Positions 32,401-42,699 of a stretch of 64,000 nt of DNA are shown here, one piece after another. Within the stretch, counting starts at the first letter, position 1, and each line of letters begins with the position of its first letter. Below the pieces are notes generated by a model. It worked only from the letters and a program-made list of their open reading frames with translations, made no database searches and was not told the origin of the DNA. Origin of the DNA: Mesostigma viride (taxonomy: Eukaryota > Streptophyta > Mesostigmatophyceae > Mesostigmatales > Mesostigmataceae); NCBI GenBank assembly GCA_009746045.1, contig RPFO01000123.1:423120-487119 (forward strand). The letters run 5' to 3'. The translations under genes were made by a program, and so were the position numbers.

Positions 32401-32463
32401 ATTTTAATACTTCTCTCTCTGATCATGTACAAGATATGCACACGTGTAAACTCAAAGACTTCA

Positions 32464-33819
32464 TCAAGAGTCCACCACATCCAGACGTGCCTCGAACGTG
32501 GGTCCACCGCCCTTGTCATGCAGGGATGAGGCAGTTTCGGGACCACACCCCGCGCTCGCCGCCCGGAAAACACGTAGGCCGATCTCGTGGGCGGGGCGGT
32601 TGCTCTCAGGCCACGCGCGGTGCAACAACGCCAGGTTGTCCCGCAGCAACAAATCCCCTGTGCGCCAAGTGACATTGAACACCTCCTGGCTGGCGCCATC
32701 GGGGCAGACACGGTACTCAATGTCCAACAACAAGCCCGCACTCTCCTCCACACTCAGTGGCTGCGCGCTGGGCAGATCCATGTCGAGTCCAAATCGGTCC
32801 GCTCGCCCCTCCGCCAGGTACACCAGGGTGGCACCCGTGAGCGGGTGGCGTATTAACAGCGGGTATACGACCTCAGGGATTTGGCTGTTCCACCACCACA
32901 GCCGCCGCCACAGCTGCCTTGTCTCAGGTGCCAGCCGCCCCACCTGGAACACCTGGCGGGTATCGCAGAACCCTGTGTGGCCGCCCGTGTGTGGCGTTGA
33001 CGTGAAGTGCAGGCTCCCGTGCGTGCAGGTGGCGTCGTACGAGTCAAAGTGCCATCGGTTGAACACGCCGGGCGTGATGCCGTACTTTGGGTCGTTGGCG
33101 AAGATGAGCACCATGCGGCCCTGGCTGTAGGGGTGGGGGGTCAGATCGCGGTGGTGGCCGCCGTGGTACAGGCGGCCGAATGTGTAAGATATCTCGAGCT
33201 GCCGCTGGCACAGCAGCGTCTGGTTTGGAAGCAGAACAAACAGCTCGTCGGTGACCAAGTCCTTCAGCGCACACAGCAGCGGCTCATGCCGCAGCACCCA
33301 CGGGGCACCCAGGTCCAGGTTGTGGACCTGCACGCCGATGCCAGGCACCTGCGGGTGCACGGTTGCGCCGAGGCTTTCCAGTAACCTCACCCTGTCCTCG
33401 CGCAGGCGTGGGTCATATGCAGGGCAGTGAACCGCAGAGTCTGGGTACACAGGTGCGGGCTTGGGGCAGGTGCCGTGCATGGCACAGATGTGCGCGCATT
33501 CGAGCAACTTTTGCTCTTTCCCTGACTGATGTATGTCGCTGCAGTCGCTGCACGCCTTCCCCAGCTCGCGGCACTGCTCGTCGCACCAACGGCTGCGCTC
33601 CTGCCGGACGAGGAAGCAGTCACAGGTCCGCGGGGCGGGTAATGTCGCAGCGTACAGGAGAGTGGCGCACAGCAGTGTCACCAGGATGCCAACCGCTGCG
33701 CGTCTGTGCCTCCGGATACCTGTTGCCAGAGTGGCTGACAAATTCTGTGGTCCAGCACGAGCCATCGCTCCCATTTCATGGTGCCGGTTATTGGCGTACT
33801 CGGTAGGAAGGCAAAACAA
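32464..33819 (-). CDS. Membrane-anchored TauD/TfdA-type Fe(II)/2-oxoglutarate dioxygenase
   Basis: 451 codons without introns. Residues 1-40 are basic (IRRHRR just before the membrane), 41-60 are a single hydrophobic segment (AAVGILVTLLCATLLYAATL), 66-118 are Cys-rich (about 11 Cys), and about 155-425 are a TauD/TfdA fold. The iron triad is visible: His257 and Asp259 in RWHFDSYD, and His400 in LALLHRAWPES. Arg416 or Arg419 in GLRVFRA fits the 2-oxoglutarate carboxylate position. The family hydroxylates small substrates such as taurine, trimethyllysine or butyrobetaine; the substrate here is unknown. I infer a type II membrane protein with the enzyme in the secretory lumen. Met16 or Met19 are alternative starts that keep the anchor. 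Both flanks are repeats, but the frame is intact and its codon use differs from that of the transposons, so it looks like a real host gene. Confidence 0.85.
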   Translation of the reverse strand: MFCLPTEYANNRHHEMGAMARAGPQNLSATLATGIRRHRRAAVGILVTLLCATLLYAATLPAPRTCDCFLVRQERSRWCDEQCRELGKACSDCSDIHQSGKEQKLLECAHICAMHGTCPKPAPVYPDSAVHCPAYDPRLREDRVRLLESLGATVHPQVPGIGVQVHNLDLGAPWVLRHEPLLCALKDLVTDELFVLLPNQTLLCQRQLEISYTFGRLYHGGHHRDLTPHPYSQGRMVLIFANDPKYGITPGVFNRWHFDSYDATCTHGSLHFTSTPHTGGHTGFCDTRQVFQVGRLAPETRQLWRRLWWWNSQIPEVVYPLLIRHPLTGATLVYLAEGRADRFGLDMDLPSAQPLSVEESAGLLLDIEYRVCPDGASQEVFNVTWRTGDLLLRDNLALLHRAWPESNRPAHEIGLRVFRAASAGCGPETASSLHDKGGGPTFEARLDVVDS

Positions 33820-34261
33820 AGGTTATCCGGTTAGTAGGCTTGCTGTGCCTGCGTTCCATTATACGTCAAGCATGGGCAATCCACTTGATCTACTCGCGAG
33901 GCATTTCCATGATATTGACCGAAGCAACCTCAGGCCATGATCCGGCGGGGGTATTGTAAAGAGCATTGGGTGCTGGCCCAGTTAAGTTGAGTTTAGTTTA
34001 TTCCCGCGCCGGTGCCGGTGGTCCGACAGGGTTATTAATTAAGGGTATGTCGTCAGGATGTAGTTTCGGGGAAATGGGTATATATATGATCCAATTATAG
34101 ACCAGAGAGGTGAAATGGGTAATGACTAATGAGTATCAGCAAGTCCGAAATGTCGGGATGTAGTTGACAACCCACACACACGTTTCTCACATGTTTGTCA
34201 TCCACACAATATGTCCTCACAGGTCCTCACAGCATGTTTCTCACATGTCCATTTCTCACAT
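33820..34261 (-). repeat. LINE-D tail remnant and AATAAACTCAAC-type 3' end
   Basis: About 34055-34150 matches the LINE-D 3' UTR (CCCATTTCCCC, CTCATTAGTC). 33985-34035 is an AATAAACTAAACTCAACTTAAC tail also seen at 34360 (inverse), 34590 and 51450. About 34185-34265 holds repeats of TCTCACATGT. The first 140 bases are the TauD gene's upstream region, with no clear promoter motif. Confidence 0.45.
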
Positions 34262-34680
34262 GTTTGCCAATTGCCACCCCCATAAGGCAGGACCAGCCGT
34301 TAGATCCGCTATTCATATTTCATAACCCGGTCGGACCACCGGCGCGGGAATACATAAACTCAACTCAACTCCAACAACAACAACAAACAAACCTGATCGC
34401 CGGGGCCCGGGAAGAGTAAAGAGTTCACTCCTAAAACTTTTCCTTGGCGCCGCCCTGGCGCCGCCCTCAAAATTCTGCCGCCGGACACGTTTTTCCCGGT
34501 GCTCGCTCCACGTCCCGAGGTGCCGCGCCGGACCAGTGACAGTGCTGTACGTTTTGCCTGGATGTCGCCTGCTGCTGTTGGCGTTGAGTTGAGTTGAGTT
34601 TATTCCTCCGGTGTACCGACAGGGTTATTAATAGTGGATCCAACGGCTGGTCCTGCCTTATGGGGTGGCAATTGGCAAAC
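34262..34680. mobile_element. Fold-back element with about 100-bp inverted arms
   Basis: Left arm 34262-34372 and right arm 34578-34680 are inverse copies: ends GTTTGCCAATTGCCACC and complement, inner ends (CAACT)n next to AATAAA-like sequence. The core 34373-34577 contains an inverse piece of the Mutator-like element (GGCGGCAGAATTTTGAGGGC on the minus strand). No gene and no clear target duplication. It could equally be two oppositely oriented retroposon tails. Confidence 0.5.
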
Positions 34681-34815
34681 AAAAAACAAGGTGAGAGCGG
34701 TGAGATTTCTCGAGAACAGGGGCTTGCCACCCCTGTTGGCAGTGGGGACTGAGAGCTGTTGGTACCAAGTAGCCGGCTACTAGCTGGTTAACATAGTGAA
34801 CGATCTGATATCTAG
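34681..34815. other. Short spacer
   Basis: Nothing recognised. Confidence 0.3.
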
Positions 34816-34910
34816 GTACTTTCATTGGTTTTCCAGGTAAATAGGTGTACGTTTATTCCAAATATAGCCAGTAGGTAATCCCTGCTAAGCCTAGGGTATC
34901 AAGATGTCAG

Positions 34911-36224
34911 TTTTTCGGGGAAATGGGTATATTTTATTAGCCAATTATGGACCAAAGAGGTGAGAGGGGAAATGAGTATCAGCGAATCCTAATTAAGGTG
35001 GCGGGCACACACACGTGTGGCGGTGACAGGTGAAAGGCTAATAGGGCGCGTTATTAGACCAGGGAAGCCATTGGACCTGAGTAATGTCGCCATGAGGCAT
35101 ACTGGTAGTGAATACCTGATTACGGCCCAGTAGATCATGAAAAAGCTGGAGCGGGCTGGGCTTGTCGTTATTGGGCCCTGGGTCCCACACCCTGTGTTGT
35201 TCCTGAGCTAACAGCCAGTAGCGGCGCATAGCCGCATTCCATAGGTGTATAAAGCGCCGGACTACGCCGCCGCGGGTAGTATACTCCTCGCGGACATTAA
35301 AGACTGTCTCGTTGCGTATGGTCCAGATCGCGTATAGCATAGTAGTGCGTAGCCATATCCATTCTGATCAGAATATCCATTCTGCTTGGGACTGAAACTG
35401 AAAGCTCGGTCCCTGGTGTGCCAGCAATACCGAAAATGATGGTACGCACGCTAATTGGGAGATTGGGTGGCGATGCCGTCCATGCGGCCCAGATGTTAAT
35501 GAGCCACGTCCAAACCCCTGGGAGATTACAGAAAAGGAACATGTGCTCAATGGTTTCACTAGGGTGCGTGCACAGGCATGATGCATCATGACCAAAACGC
35601 TCGTGGAGCGTAGCGCAGACCCCTATCGCCCTATGCATCAAAAGATGTTGTACATCAGTGGCCCTGCGGTCCACGAGAGGGTGGTCTACCGCCAGGGTAA
35701 TCATCTTAACCCAAGTGTAGCCCGGCCAATGTATTCCCCAGCGGGCTCGGCCCGGATGGGGCTGATGGTACGTATGCAACAAGATATCATAACCCCAATC
35801 TGCGGTGTACTCAAAGATACATTTGCTGGTTCTGATGTCCCCCTTGGTTAAGACCCATCCAAATTCAACCGGGTCCAGATGTAGTAGATCGAGCCGTGCC
35901 GGCGTTGCCCACGTGTAGCCATGTAATGCTCTCAACCGGGGATAATGGGTCCGGCTGGATCATGCAAGATCTTGGCACAGACCATGGGACTACGCGTATG
36001 CGGTGATACTGGGAAGATGGCGTGTACGCATATAAGGTGGATAGTTGATACAGACACCCATTGTGGCCAGAAATAGCTTCCAGCAGTTGTAGTTGGAGCC
36101 CATCATGTGGCAGAACCGTCACGACTAAACCCTTGCACGCAGGCGTGACTCCGTCGGCGTAGAAGCTAACCCAGTCGCCGGTTATAATTGGCTTGCGTGG
36201 GGCAGTCATCAATGCATGCCACGC
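34911..36224 (-). mobile_element. LINE-D copy 2, 5'-truncated (1314 bp)
   Basis: Flanked by the 12-bp duplication TCAAGATGTCAG (34899-34910 and 36225-36236); a third TCAAGATGTCAG at about 36315 marks the repeated 3' UTR unit it landed in. The 3' end is ATTTCCCCGAAAAA on the minus strand, a short A tail. Contains the ORF2 C-terminus. Confidence 0.8.
35038..36212 (-). pseudogene. ORF2 C-terminus of LINE-D copy 2 (RT-associated zinc-binding domain)
   Basis: Reads MTAPRKPIITGDWVSFY through HRIRVVPWS, then DLLHLDPVEFGWVL, then the zf-RVT-like block HLLMHRAIGVCATLHERFGHDASCLCTHPSETIEHMFLFCNLPGVW (Cys and His ligands visible), and ends IWTIRNETVFN...WLPWSNNAPY. Frame changes occur near 35930 and 35320. 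zf-RVT domains follow RT in plant and algal L1-like LINEs and are thought to bind nucleic acid. Colinear with LINE-D copy 1 at 36331-37297. Inactive because RT and endonuclease are missing. Confidence 0.78.
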
Positions 36225-36330
36225 TCAAGATGTCAGTTTCATTGGTTTTCCAGGTAAATAGGTGTACGTTTATTCCAAATATAGCCAGAAATTAATCCCT
36301 GCTAAACCTAGGGTATCAAGATGTCAGTGG

Positions 36331-37359
36331 CTAAAACGGAGCCTTACTAGACCACGGAAGCCACTGGACTTCTAATGGGTTGTCATTGGGCATGTGGGTA
36401 AAGATCCTGTTTTTGCCCATGAGGTCATGAAAGATCTCAAGTGGGCTGGGCTTATCCTGGTCCGCGCCAGGGTCCCAGATTTTGTTTTGTTCATTTGCAA
36501 CCATCCAGTAGCGTCGCATGCCGGAGTTCCATAGGTAAATGAAGCGGGAGAGAACCCCAGCTTTGTCGAAAACTGTGCGCCTATTGAACACCACATCGTT
36601 TCGCACCGTCCAGATTGTATATAACATGCATGTGCGGAGCCATATCCACGCTTGTTGTGAAAAGGTGATGATCAAGGCCAGGGGTGCCAGTGATGCCAAA
36701 GATAATTGAGCGGGTAGACACCGGTATGATAGGCTCAGATGTCCAGGCTGCCCATAAACCAATCAACCAGGTCCAAACTCCCTGGAGGTTACACCATAAA
36801 AATCGGTGTTCCACAGTTTCAGTGGGGTGGGTACATAAACAAGTAGCAGGGTGGTGAAATCGCCGGTGGAGGATCTCCCCGACCCCGATGGATCGGTGCA
36901 TCAAGAGGTGTTGTACGTCGGTCGCGCGGCGATCAATCAGCGGGTGGTCAGCGGCGAGGGTGATGTTGCGGACCCAGGTGTGGCCAGGCCACTCAGTAGC
37001 ACCCCAGCGTGTCCGTCCGGGGTGGAATTGATGGTTTTTATGCCGGAGCATTGTGTAGCCCCACTCTGCCGTGTACTCGTAAAGGCCTTTTACAATTCTG
37101 CTGTCACCCTGATTTATTAGCACCCAGCCAAATTCCACTGGATCCAATGACAACATGTCCAGGCGAGTTGATCCCACATGTAGCCAAATAATAGCAGCGT
37201 CTGGAAGGTTGGGGTTGGGTTGGTACACACATGACTGTTCTAGGGACCAAGGTACAACCCGAATCCGGTGGCATAGCTGGGTGGGGAGGAGCACCACTGC
37301 AGTTGTAGGTTGAGCCAGACAGCCATTGTGGCCGCTCAGCGGCGCCAGTAGTTGAACGT
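36331..37359 (-). pseudogene. ORF2 C-terminus of LINE-D copy 1 (zf-RVT region)
   Basis: Continues the frame interrupted at 37360. It starts QLLAPLSGHNGCLAQ, then LCHRIRVVPWS, DPVEFGWVL, HLLMHRSIGVGEILHRRFHHPATCLCTHPTETVEHRFLWCNLQGVW (zinc-binding pattern), and ends VRNDVVFNRRTVF...WLPWSSKAPF with the stop at 36331. A frame change lies near 36660. Homologous throughout to copy 2. Confidence 0.78.
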
Positions 37360-37839
37360 CACTACAATATGGTCCATAGGAGACGCGAAATGAGTGAGAA
37401 TGTTACCCGAGCTGTACCGAGGATTCACACCGTTGATTCAACAATTGTTGGTTCGTTTTGCGCCATTTGGCGAGCATCGACTGGAGCCTGAACCTAGCGG
37501 GGGGAATCATGCGGGGGAATCTTGCGGGAGAATCTTGCGGGGAAAAATTCCGAACGTGACTTTAGCGAAGTCCTACTCCATTTTGATTGGTTACACGGTA
37601 CTACATTTTCGTCACTGAAAATTTTCTCTAGTTGCGTTTGTGGATCGTGCGTTCCGCTGAAATTTTCGTGTTCAGTGACCAGATCACAATTTGATCCGGG
37701 CGCAAAATGATTGGCTGTACGGTACGAATCAAAAACTAAATTTTAGTATCTAAGTTCCGCAGCGCTTGCTGAATTTGCCCCGGAAGCCCGGGGGCACTTT
37801 CCCCGCTGAAAAAGGTGTCCGCGGAAGCGTATTGTAGTG
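37360..37839. mobile_element. 480-bp element with CACTACAATA inverted ends
   Basis: Ends CACTACAATA (37360-37369) and TATTGTAGTG (37830-37839). It interrupts the LINE-D frame between GTLH and QLLAPLSGHNG; joining the flanks at the shared T restores the frame. CACTA-type ends suggest an EnSpm/CACTA MITE, but no 3-bp duplication is evident. The inside is non-coding, with repeats of GCGGGGGAATCTTGCGGG type. Confidence 0.6.
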
Positions 37840-38027
37840 TGCAGGGTTCCAAGGGGGAGTTCTGCGATCACCTTCCCCGAGCATGTTGCGGTCGTGCTGT
37901 ATGGACAAAAGCAGCACCATTCACCAGCTTTATAGGGGGCACGGGGAGAAGTCATGAGTGTGTGCCAGCGTGGGGGTATGGCTTGTACTACTAGCGCAGC
38001 CCAGGCAGCATAAGTAGGCATATTGGG
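37840..38027 (-). pseudogene. LINE-D copy 1 ORF2 segment between two insertions
   Basis: Encodes MPTYAAWAALVVQ...LMTSPRAPYKAGEWCCF...ELPLGTLH. The block LMTSPRAPYKAGEW matches LMTAPRKPIITGDW in copy 2, fixing its place between RT and zf-RVT. Bounded by the gypsy element (right) and the CACTACAATA element (left). Confidence 0.75.
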
Positions 38028-38699
38028 TGTTACGTCCCTGCCCTTTTGGACGGACGTAACAATGGAATAAATAAATTATGTAGTTTGACTTGTTGTCATG
38101 GTCCGTAGGACTTTGGGACTCATTTCGGGACTTAATTTGGGAATTGTCCCTTGGTCAGGACTTTTGTATGGAACTATGACAGTTTGGGTGATTCGGACCA
38201 GTTATTTTGGGCCTAGGTTGTTGTATGCGTGTATCTTCTAGGGGCCGGTGCAGTCGCGCCGCGCTGCGTACTTTATAGCTAGTTGAGATATTGTACTCAT
38301 GCGTGGATTCTGTAGGCGAGGGTCGATGTCGACCCGAGGATCTTGTGTGGACTGCATGCTTTGGAAGGTCGGCGCCATGTCGGCGCCCCTTGCCAGCGTA
38401 GTGGCAGACCTAGGTGAAATTGGTCCGAGGACGAGAGTCTCGTCCTCTTGGTTTGATGAATGATAAGTGCGAATACGCCTACACATTAAACCTGGGGCAA
38501 CTATCCATTTGTAATTGGTATTGCTAGCCATTATAAGTGTGTATTAATTAGCTTGGCATCAAGTCGCGGTGCCAGATATCTCACGACCCCAGTCGTGAAG
38601 CGCAATCTGCATTAGGCCACCTTGAATCTTCCTAATTCCGGCATGGTAGATCTTTCGCTACGTAGCTCAGGCTAGGTGTGTCTGGGCAGGGACGTAACA
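38028..38699 (+). repeat. 5' LTR of gypsy element
   Basis: 672 bp; the 10-bp terminal inverted repeat TGTTACGTCC is perfect. An internal inverted GTTACGTCC...GGACGTAAC lies at the very start (38029-38056). AATAAA occurs near 38064. The 4-bp and 3-bp indels against the 3' LTR are at about 38065 and 38337. Confidence 0.93.
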
Positions 38700-39790
38700 C
38701 TGGTTATCGGAGGAAATGTGCTGGAGAGGTCAGCTAACTCTCGCGGAGAGGGTTAGGGAAGCCAATTAGGAAACCAGGGCGGTGCTTGGCGTAGATAGAG
38801 GTTCCGGAATTCAACGATTGCTGACAGGTCGGCGGCCAGCCCGTAAAGGGATTCAACGACGACCTAGGCAGCAAGCGGCCAGTCCGGGATACTCGGCGGG
38901 GCTAGCAATAGTCCTGTGGTGAGGTGCTGTCAACGAAAGCGTTCAGCTCTCCTGTTTTCAACGACACCAAGTGGCGGCCAGGGCTTGCCTTCAACGACAC
39001 CGGGTGGCGGCCAGCTCAGGAGGGATGAACGTCATCGAAGATGGTACGTCCCCTAGTTTAGATTTATCCTTCTAGACGCTTGCTTTCTCTCCGGGACCGC
39101 ACGCGTAGGGGGTTCTTGTTATACGTTGTGCTTCTATAGGTTCGTTGTGAATGTCGTTGGTGCCCATGGACGTCGCGGAGACGGCCATTCGTTGTTTGAC
39201 CTGCAAGGGGTCGTGGGGGTGGATACCGTCTGGCTGTTGCCGACTGTGTTGACGGTGTTTACCTCCGTGTGTGCGTATAGCCCGTTCCTGCGGAAGGCTC
39301 GGGCGTGTGCTGTGTTAGGCTCCGTGCTTCTCCCTTGTTTGTTTGGTAAAGGTCACTGCATTTAGAGGTAGCCTGGGATTCCCTTTTCCTTCTTGCAAGC
39401 TTCGGCTAGCCTATAATGCATTACGTCCCTACAGGGCATGTGAGGAATACATTAAGGATAAGGGCTCTATTGCCAGGTGGAAGGGGTTTGATAACATTAC
39501 AGATGCAGATAGGTTTGTTAGGGAACACATGCCATTGCCTGAGGGGAGGCACACCACTTGTGAATGCTCCAAGCCACCCACGATCAGCAGTCAGGGGGAG
39601 GGGACAGCAGTTACAGTTACCTTCTCTCAGTGACCATTGGCCCTAGCAGACAGTAGAGAGATTATTACTAGGGAATAGTACTAGGTCCTACATATATAAG
39701 ATCTATAGTACGTGGTTGCTCTCTTTCTCTCTCTCTCTCTTTCTTTCTGGGGAGGTGTTGCCTGCTGTGTAAGGTATCGGTACGAGCACC
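38700..39790 (+). other. Leader of gypsy element
   Basis: Primer-binding-like TGGTTATCGGAGG at 38701, then non-coding sequence with three repeats of the TTCAACGA(C)GAC/CACC GG(G)TGGCGGCCAG type (about 38815-39010). No gene recognised. Confidence 0.55.
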
Positions 39791-40124
39791 ATGCCACGAA
39801 AACGGAGAGAACCTGTCAACAGCGAGATAGAACAGGTAGACAACCACGAGCAAGGTATAGAGGTGGTAGAGGTACCACCGCACGTCCAAGTAGGGACAGG
39901 TACAGGTGAGGTCATGGAGAGACCTGCGGAAGGCTCCCCACGATCCAGAGACCAGGGCCGCAGAGATTCATCAGATGAAGACAGTCCAGACTCCAGGTTG
40001 GAACAAGGGGGGGACGGGCGCAGCCAGGAGATGCTCCAGCAGGGTTTCCAGCAGCAGCAACGGCAGCAGCAGCAGCAGGGTTTCCAGCAGCAACAACGGC
40101 AGCAGCAGCACCAGCAGCAGGGTT

Positions 40125-40182
<58 letters not shown>

Positions 40183-41844
40183 GCAGCAGCAGCGGCAGCA
40201 GCAGCAGCAGCAACCGCAGCAGCAGCAACGACCACAGTGGCCGCCGCGGTATCCTGAGCAGACAGGGCACGAGAATGAAAACACGCAGTACTACCGTTAT
40301 CATGCTCAGCCAGCCACGGAGCGACCATCGCAGCCCTGGGTGGGCGCGGCCGCTCCATGGGACGCGCCGCTCCATGGGACCTCCGCCGGCCACAACACAC
40401 CGGGGCAGGCGTCGAGTGTCCTTTGGCAGTGCTTCCCTACTACCCATGGTGTTGTGGAACTCTGAGGATGACGGTGAGGACACCGGGGCAGATGGCGAAT
40501 TCGGCGATTTGGAGGGGGCCGTGGAGGATATCGAGGAACCAGGGGCACAGGACCCGCCCTTTGGAGCTCATAGGCCACGGGCCTGGCTAGGGGGTGACAG
40601 AAGCAGCGCCACCGCACACGACGAGGGGACTCAGACAACCGTCCAGCGACACGTCCCCCAACCGCAGCGACCTCGGGCGCAGGACAGCAGCATGGTCCAC
40701 TCGCCTGCGGTCGTCAGCAACCTGAATTTCAGCAGAGTGGCCTTGGAGGACCCGGGGTATGAACACCCCTCGTCGGTACAGGTGCGGCGGACGCACGGCA
40801 CGCCGACCAGATCCGGATCTCTCCCCCGGTCGCAGCCCCCAGCCTTCGGCTCCATCGCCTACCGGGAGGTCGGTGGGCCCAAGCCTAATACGGTGAAGGC
40901 CCCACCGTTGCCCACGTTCAAGAATGTTCCCAAGCTGCACGCGGACATGAAACCGCGGGAGATTGACGAATGGGGGCGCATGTGGCAACAGCAGTATACC
41001 GTTTGGCGCAATCACTACAGCTGGGAGCTTGCCACCTGTGATCTGATCCCGCTCGTGGTCAACACCTGCATGGACCCCGCGGTGGTGAGCATCTTGAACT
41101 GTGAGAGCATCGCATCCCAGTCGTACCCGCAAACCGTGGAGGAGTTGATGGACCGGGTGCGCCGCAAGCTGGTGCCCCCAGATGCTGACTCCACGAGCGA
41201 CTCGCCTTCGGCAAGCTGCGCCAGGGGACCACCCGTATCGCGAGTTTCTGTCCAAGTTTGAGTCCAGCGCCGCCTATCTGACCGACATGACCTGGTATGA
41301 GTACAAGATCAGGTTCATTGAGGCACTCAGTCCCGAGCTGCAGGACGAGGTATTCAAGCACTACGCTGAGGTCCCTTGGGAGGAGTGGGACATCTTGAAT
41401 ATCCAGAGGTATCTTCTGCAGGTGGCCGACGTCGTGGCTCGCGGGCGCGCACCATCGGTGCGTCGTTTCTTCCGATCAGGTCCCCCGCACGACGGCGAGG
41501 GGAACGAGGACTCCCCCGATGACCTGGAGGACGGGAACGCTGACCATGGCCTCAACGCCATCGACGCGAGTAAAGCCCGTTGCTTCATGTGCTTTGAGGT
41601 GGGTCACCTCAGGCGCGACTGCCCCAAACTCCGTAGCAGGCACGCTGGACGTGGCACGGGGGAGACCGAGCCCAGGTTTTCAGGCCCGGCGTTCGGCAGT
41701 CGCCCGGACTCCTCCGGCCCAAGGGACAAGCCCCGCAACGCGGACGAGCGGGCGCCAGCAGGCCCGGCAGTTCACGACTCAGCACCAGCAGCCGCGGCCG
41801 CCAGCGATGAGTTCTACCAAGGGCGTGCTGCGCGCGGTCAATGA
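39791..41844 (+). pseudogene. Gag of gypsy element, two frameshifts
   Basis: Starts MPRKRREPVNSEIEQ. The first frame (39791 to about 40450) contains a long interrupted Gln run (CAG repeats 40036-40215). The second (to about 41205) holds acidic, then Pro-rich sequence and the start of the Gag core (LPTFKNVPKLHADMKPREIDEWGRMW). The third (to 41844) completes it: HPYREFLSKFESSAAYLTDMTWYEYKIRFIEALSPEL, then the zinc knuckle CFMCFEVGHLRRDC. The core and CCHC knuckle are typical of Ty3/gypsy Gag. Two frame changes inactivate this copy despite its young LTRs. Confidence 0.8.
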
Positions 41845-42390
41845 GATCGAGGCTCATCGACTAGCCTCCGGACAGCGTGCGACCTTTGAGTCACCAGCAG
41901 TGGCCGGTTACGAGTTTGCCGCTGGGAAGTATACTATAAATATATTATATAAGTATATTTAACTAATAATTATATTTTTATAATATGTTCATTCCGGTGC
42001 GCTTTTCCAGTCCTAGTGGCTGGCCACCTTAGCCATTCTGAGAATGCCCACCTGTGTAGGGCAAGGGGGGGGTGTCTGTTTTGCCCCACATCTGTACCAA
42101 ATACCAAGGGTGCATTGGTCCTGCACAGTAGCAGGTCACCCTGTTATCATGATGTCAGTAGTACGAAGGGTGCATTGGTCCTGCACAGTAGCAGGTCACC
42201 CTGTTATCATGCTATCAGCAGTAAGGGGGGTGTTTGGAATCATACACTGACCCCATGCATAGACGCCGTTGGCGGTAATGGGAAATTACTATTAGGCGTC
42301 TAGCACTAGTGGTTTTATATAGGGTACCGTTGGCGGTAATGGGATATTTTATATATGAGATGTAATAATATATTCAGACACGGCCAACCA

Positions 42391-42690
42391 ACCGTCATGG
42401 ATGTCAAGTTTTTGGTCGACACAGGCGCTTCCATGTCCTTCATCAACGCGGCACTGGTGCGCCGGCTGGGACTGACGCACAGCCCCCACACCGGACGGCC
42501 GTGCATCTGCCCCACTCGGATGGTCGCCAACACCAATCGCCCGGTCTGGCAGATATCAAAGGTGTGCTGCAAGGCACCCCGTTCGACCTGGCTGCGACCA
42601 TCGCACCGCTGGGCGCAGCGGACATCATCATTGGGCTCGACTTTGGATGCGCAGGATGTGGACATTCGCGTGCGCCGGCGAGTGGTTGGT
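42391..42690 (+). pseudogene. Retropepsin remnant of gypsy element
   Basis: VKFLVDTGASMSFINAALVRRLGL carries the aspartic protease motif DTGA. After a frame change near 42540-42560, GTPFDLAATIAPLGAADIIIGLDFGCAG gives the C-terminal I-I-G-L-D-F motif. This is a single-domain retroviral-type protease, which would cleave the polyprotein. It is followed by stops; RT does not follow. Confidence 0.75.
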
Positions 42691-42699
42691 TTCCCGATG

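Noticed and set aside
37743-38021. Independent 92-codon minus-strand gene
   Set aside because: It joins in frame to LINE-D segments on both sides once the gypsy and CACTACAATA elements are removed.
40036-40215. Host poly-Gln gene
   Set aside because: The CAG run is inside the gypsy Gag frame, between the LTRs and upstream of the CCHC knuckle.
39912-40483. Ala-rich, Leu-rich or Cys-rich minus-strand frames
   Set aside because: Antisense readings of the CAG repeat in three frames.
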